Translations under genes and position numbers: made by a program | The notes under the pieces: model-generated | What the model saw: only the letters and a program-made list of their open reading frames with translations | What the model was told of the DNA's origin: nothing | Databases searched by the model: none | Origin: an uncultured Lachnospiraceae bacterium | GTDB lineage: Bacteria; Bacillota; Clostridia; Lachnospirales; Lachnospiraceae | Length of the DNA stretch: 24,793 nucleotides | Direction: 5' to 3' | Assembly (NCBI GenBank): GCA_910589265.1 | Contig: CAJUTQ010000010.1 | Coordinates: 1-24,793 of the forward strand | Shown: positions 22,401 to 24,793 of the stretch, one piece after another | Position numbering within the stretch: the first letter of the stretch is position 1 | How the letters are laid out: every line of letters starts with the position of its first letter

Positions 22401-24793
22401 TCAATGGTTGTTGCCATAGATAGGGCAGACAAATTCATGTTAGATGAGGAATCTATGGCAACCTCTCCTACAATACGGTTATATTCGTCCATGTTCCCAG
22501 CCATATTAGCAGCGACAGCAGCATAGGCCTTAGCTTCTTCCATACCAATGTCGATTAAGGCTTTCAATAACTGGTTTGCTGTGTTGAGGCGGTATTGGGC
22601 AGTTTCCATGGCAATCTGCCCCTCCCCTTCCCCCACTTGCTTTAACATGTTAAGCTGTGCTTCGGCAAAGGATTTCTTAGCGGTTAATACAGCTTTATCC
22701 CCTTCCAGTTTGGCTATTTGAGCGTTTAAAATCGATTGGTCGCCCTGAAGAATATTTCTCACAACATCTTCATTTAAGGTGACCTGCCCGTTGGCAGCCA
22801 CAACAGCGTTGGTGAGAATTTCAGGGTACATTTTAGCAAGTTCAGCAGCAGCAGCAGCGGACATAGTAAGACCGCCAGAAACAGCGTCCTGTACTTTTGC
22901 CAAGTTTTCAAACTGGGAAGTAACGCTCCCAATGACATTAGCTGTATCATTCCAAGTCGTTCCAATGGCGGCGGCATAGGCTTCCATGCCGGAATCCCCG
23001 TAGGAGCTTAGGCGTTGGAGGGAGTCAATGAGTAAGTCAACCTCCGCCCTTTCTTCCTCAGTGTGAAGAGAAGCTTTTAAGGCTTGGAGACTTTCCAGGA
23101 GGGAGGCGGGCTGTTGTGCTATTAACATATTTAATCCCTCAGAAAGCCTGCCAAATCCTTGGGCAGTTAAATCAATGTAAGGAGCCAGCTCTGGGAATTG
23201 CTGCATTAAATCCAAGACAGATTCCTCGGTCATGGAGCCTAAGTTGAAGGAGTCCAAGGCAGAGCGGAGTGTGGAGAGGGACGATTGGATGCTGTCGATG
23301 TTGTCTCCATAGTCCCCTATAGTAAAAGAAGCGCTGCCAGAATTTGAAATTTCTCCTTGCAGAATGCCCCATTGTACAAGTAAGTCCAGAAGCTTTTGGA
23401 CTTCCGTAGATGAATCAGCCACATATAATTGGTATTCCCTAGCCTTTTCCAGGATAGAATTAAAAACCTCTTTTTCCTTATGTGTTTCAGAAGAAGTAAG
23501 CATGGAAAAGATATCCTCTTGAGATTTTCCTTCCAGCAGTGACAGATCAAACTGAGGGAGGATGGTTGTTTTGAATTTCCATTGCTTAACAGCGTCCTGA
23601 ACAGCAGGGTACATATTATTAAAGTAATCAAGAACATGTTTGTCAGAAACAGTTTCCTGGATCTCTGCCATCGTGCGGGAAAGGGATTCTAACGCAGCCT
23701 CTTTGCCTTCTTCATCCTGGTTGACAGAAGAAAGGTTGTATTCTTCAGCAGCATGCATGATATCAAAGAAATAGTTTTTGTAAGAGTCAGAGGATGGATT
23801 TTTAAGAATTTTTTCTTGAAGGATGTATTGATTCCAAAACTCTTTATATTGGTCGGAAACTTCTCTTGCAGCATTGGCAAGCTTGGTGAGATGATTGGCA
23901 AAATTATTATTAAAGTTGAAATCATTGGCAAGCTCCTGAATGGCAAGAAGTTTCTGGTGTACTTGTGTGGCAGTGCCGGATATTTCAAGGAAGGGTGTTG
24001 GATTGCCTAAAGAATCAAAGGCAGGCGTGGCGCCAAATTGTTCCTCTAATACAGCTATAAAGGCTTTATAGTTGCTTTGATTTTTGGGATCGAAACCTTT
24101 AAAAAGGTAAGGGTCTATCTTTGCAGAATACGTTCCATATTCCTCTTCCATGCGTTGGACATTGTCGGAATAACCTTTCAAAAAGTTGGAGAAATCATTG
24201 CTCCACGTCCCATCATTAAAGTCATTGAGGGAATTCTGCCATGAAGTGTTTGTCAGATGATCCAAAGCATCGGTCTGCCCCTGAATGGCATTTGTAATAT
24301 GATGGACAGCCTCTTCTTCCTGCCCAAATTTAGCAATCAATTCATCTTGAATATCTAAAAGGCTTTTACGAGCATTGGTCACCTCGTGGATAGAGGAACG
24401 ACTGTCGTGAATAGTATTAGAAAGCTCTAGAATCTTTGTCTTGTAGTCGTTGATGGAAGAGGAGGCACTACTAAAAGAGGAGCCTACCTCTTGAGCCTTT
24501 TGTGCAACATGTTTGGATACTTGTGTGAGATGATAGATGCCTTCAATGAGCTTAGAAATACCAATAGAGGCGGCAATATTTCCAGCCATGGAAAGAGCAT
24601 GAAGAGCTAATTTCCCTGCTTTGGCAGAGAGGCTCAGGGAGTTTATGGATTTTTTGAAACCTGAGGTTGTCATTTCCCCATTTTTACAAGTCTTAGCATA
24701 ATGAACGATAGAAGAATCAACATTTCCCATTTGTTCAGCTAATGCTTCAGCACTTAAAGTAGAGCTGTTAAATTTCTCTTTAAACTGGTCAAA
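19406..24793 (-). CDS. Tail tape measure protein, 5' end outside the window
   Basis: Sets tail length and carries tail-tip functions. The reading frame is open from the stop at 19406 to the window edge: 1795 residues are visible, 21 of them (FDQFKEKF and on) before the first in-frame ATG at 24730, so this ATG is probably internal. The N-terminal part has SLSAKAGKLALHALS and a hydrophobic helix (MAGNIAASIGISKLI). Long helical and coiled-coil stretches follow, especially ELINAQIESLKTA to EELLIAQSF-like text near the C-terminal third. An Ala-rich segment (ALGGIASAANHVALAANNA) and a C-terminal beta region with KGGLRVVNERGKELVLP finish it. It lies upstream of Dit and Tal as in siphophage operons. 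A hairpin follows the stop. Confidence 0.88.
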   Translation of the reverse strand, partial: FDQFKEKFNSSTLSAEALAEQMGNVDSSIVHYAKTCKNGEMTTSGFKKSINSLSLSAKAGKLALHALSMAGNIAASIGISKLIEGIYHLTQVSKHVAQKAQEVGSSFSSASSSINDYKTKILELSNTIHDSRSSIHEVTNARKSLLDIQDELIAKFGQEEEAVHHITNAIQGQTDALDHLTNTSWQNSLNDFNDGTWSNDFSNFLKGYSDNVQRMEEEYGTYSAKIDPYLFKGFDPKNQSNYKAFIAVLEEQFGATPAFDSLGNPTPFLEISGTATQVHQKLLAIQELANDFNFNNNFANHLTKLANAAREVSDQYKEFWNQYILQEKILKNPSSDSYKNYFFDIMHAAEEYNLSSVNQDEEGKEAALESLSRTMAEIQETVSDKHVLDYFNNMYPAVQDAVKQWKFKTTILPQFDLSLLEGKSQEDIFSMLTSSETHKEKEVFNSILEKAREYQLYVADSSTEVQKLLDLLVQWGILQGEISNSGSASFTIGDYGDNIDSIQSSLSTLRSALDSFNLGSMTEESVLDLMQQFPELAPYIDLTAQGFGRLSEGLNMLIAQQPASLLESLQALKASLHTEEERAEVDLLIDSLQRLSSYGDSGMEAYAAAIGTTWNDTANVIGSVTSQFENLAKVQDAVSGGLTMSAAAAAELAKMYPEILTNAVVAANGQVTLNEDVVRNILQGDQSILNAQIAKLEGDKAVLTAKKSFAEAQLNMLKQVGEGEGQIAMETAQYRLNTANQLLKALIDIGMEEAKAYAAVAANMAGNMDEYNRIVGEVAIDSSSNMNLSALSMATTIDVNSSHAQDSITALQKKAHEGAKSIKAMGKGETGGSLEKFQGGGASSLKKIEITKHPGKFHPTSVDIDFKEIDLDEFQSQLELDIQGYTDAISHIDSQIEILKGLQSTFQNTVSSPNGGIGGHNYGDKIKELEKEKEKINSSLNDAASKGSSSPQEKKEEYKELFDFFERRVKVLNTALSLLKTNLDNVTGSFGKNQLLDAQLSITEETFQNYSDALSMYTEKANEALSKIPGDIAKKVKDGAVDLTTFVGDGNKEVMDAIQEYEKWADKINNCKEELAKLKTAIRQLELEKFNNIMEDFSNQFDLREDGKGLISKQMDLLKEAGQFIGESFFTSQMEQSKKQLSLLEEKKTKLASQLASSLSSGRVEAGTDEWLAMVQSLSDVEGEILDCKKAIEAFDNELLQLHWDIFDQVQKQFSQLDSELSNLEGLFDGFKVTGIHGGWSKEGLAQIGLLAQQYELAQYQVEQYNNAIDKLHGDYLAGKYSATEYADKLAALSSAQWEAVNRSESILDAIVNLNEVRINEEINAIKKEVDAYKELINAQIESLKTAKELHDYQQTIADKTKSITDLERQIAAMENDDTAATIAKRKLLEEQLAQARKELENTQYNHSIQMQEEALNKELENYEGEKNAEIEALRLSLEERELLIAQSFEIIKMNADLVGQEIALIAMNHGIIVSDAIITPWQSGEGAIASYGEVLSSSTSAFIGQLFGVANEIYALQNQANQTADSLAFMFSQRADNLVHELTASYYSEANLNAMTKALHDSLVNTLEGGYNISGITNALGGIASAANHVALAANNAASALANMGAARTAAASGYSSPGLGSIGSFTPIPTPTRRQGDRVIEVMQQEEDGKWRKYAYASGTRNAKGGLRVVNERGKELVLPKLSSGNYAIGNAGDQILTKPQTDNLFAWSAFQPEDFLDLFASMPIDTIPLTQEIGNIPEVLSHVASPPSIHLDKMVHIDHVDSTNLKQVEMLIYKAQDKFIHQLYDGMKYRQL

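Overview
The window looks like a chromosomal segment of a low-GC Gram-positive anaerobe of the Clostridia, most like a Lachnospiraceae member. This is inferred from the A+T-rich sequence, strong AGGAGG-type ribosome binding sites, lipoproteins and a GlnRS of the clostridial type. It also carries genes typical of that group (DUF2225, MocR regulator, COG2509-type flavoprotein) and siphophage tail proteins of the kind common in its prophages. No species call is possible from the sequence alone.

Positions 1-10300 are host chromosome. In order they hold: a methyl-accepting chemotaxis protein (+); a tRNA-Pro(AGG) on the minus strand, tail to tail with it; an orphan two-domain lipoprotein (+); a tight glnS / DUF2225 / MocR-regulator run (+); a small single-pass membrane protein (-); and a flavoprotein overlapping a parvulin-type foldase lipoprotein (+). 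Hairpin terminators and two recognisable promoters separate the units.

Positions 10300-24793 are the distal end of a prophage tail module, transcribed right to left. It holds the tape measure protein (5' end outside the window), distal tail protein, a tail-associated spike or endopeptidase-type protein, a small acidic protein, a BppU-like baseplate fibre with a very regular heptad array, and a collagen-like tail fibre. After an interruption it ends with a DUF4376-like tail accessory protein and a four-helix membrane protein. The interruption is a dead IS256-family element (11862-12852) bounded by an 8-bp target duplication. A bidirectional terminator at 10315-10348 separates the prophage end from the host foldase gene. 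No integrase, endolysin, capsid or attachment site was found in the window.

The prophage genes would together build the tail tip: the tape measure sets tail length, Dit and the Tal-like protein form the tip, and the BppU-like and collagen-like fibres contact the host. Two terminator-like hairpins inside this operon may set stoichiometry. I did not find a clearly new system. The best leads are the operon-internal hairpins, the 18-heptad Glu/Arg array, the unusual module end, and a chemoreceptor with an altered signalling tip encoded by a perfect palindrome.
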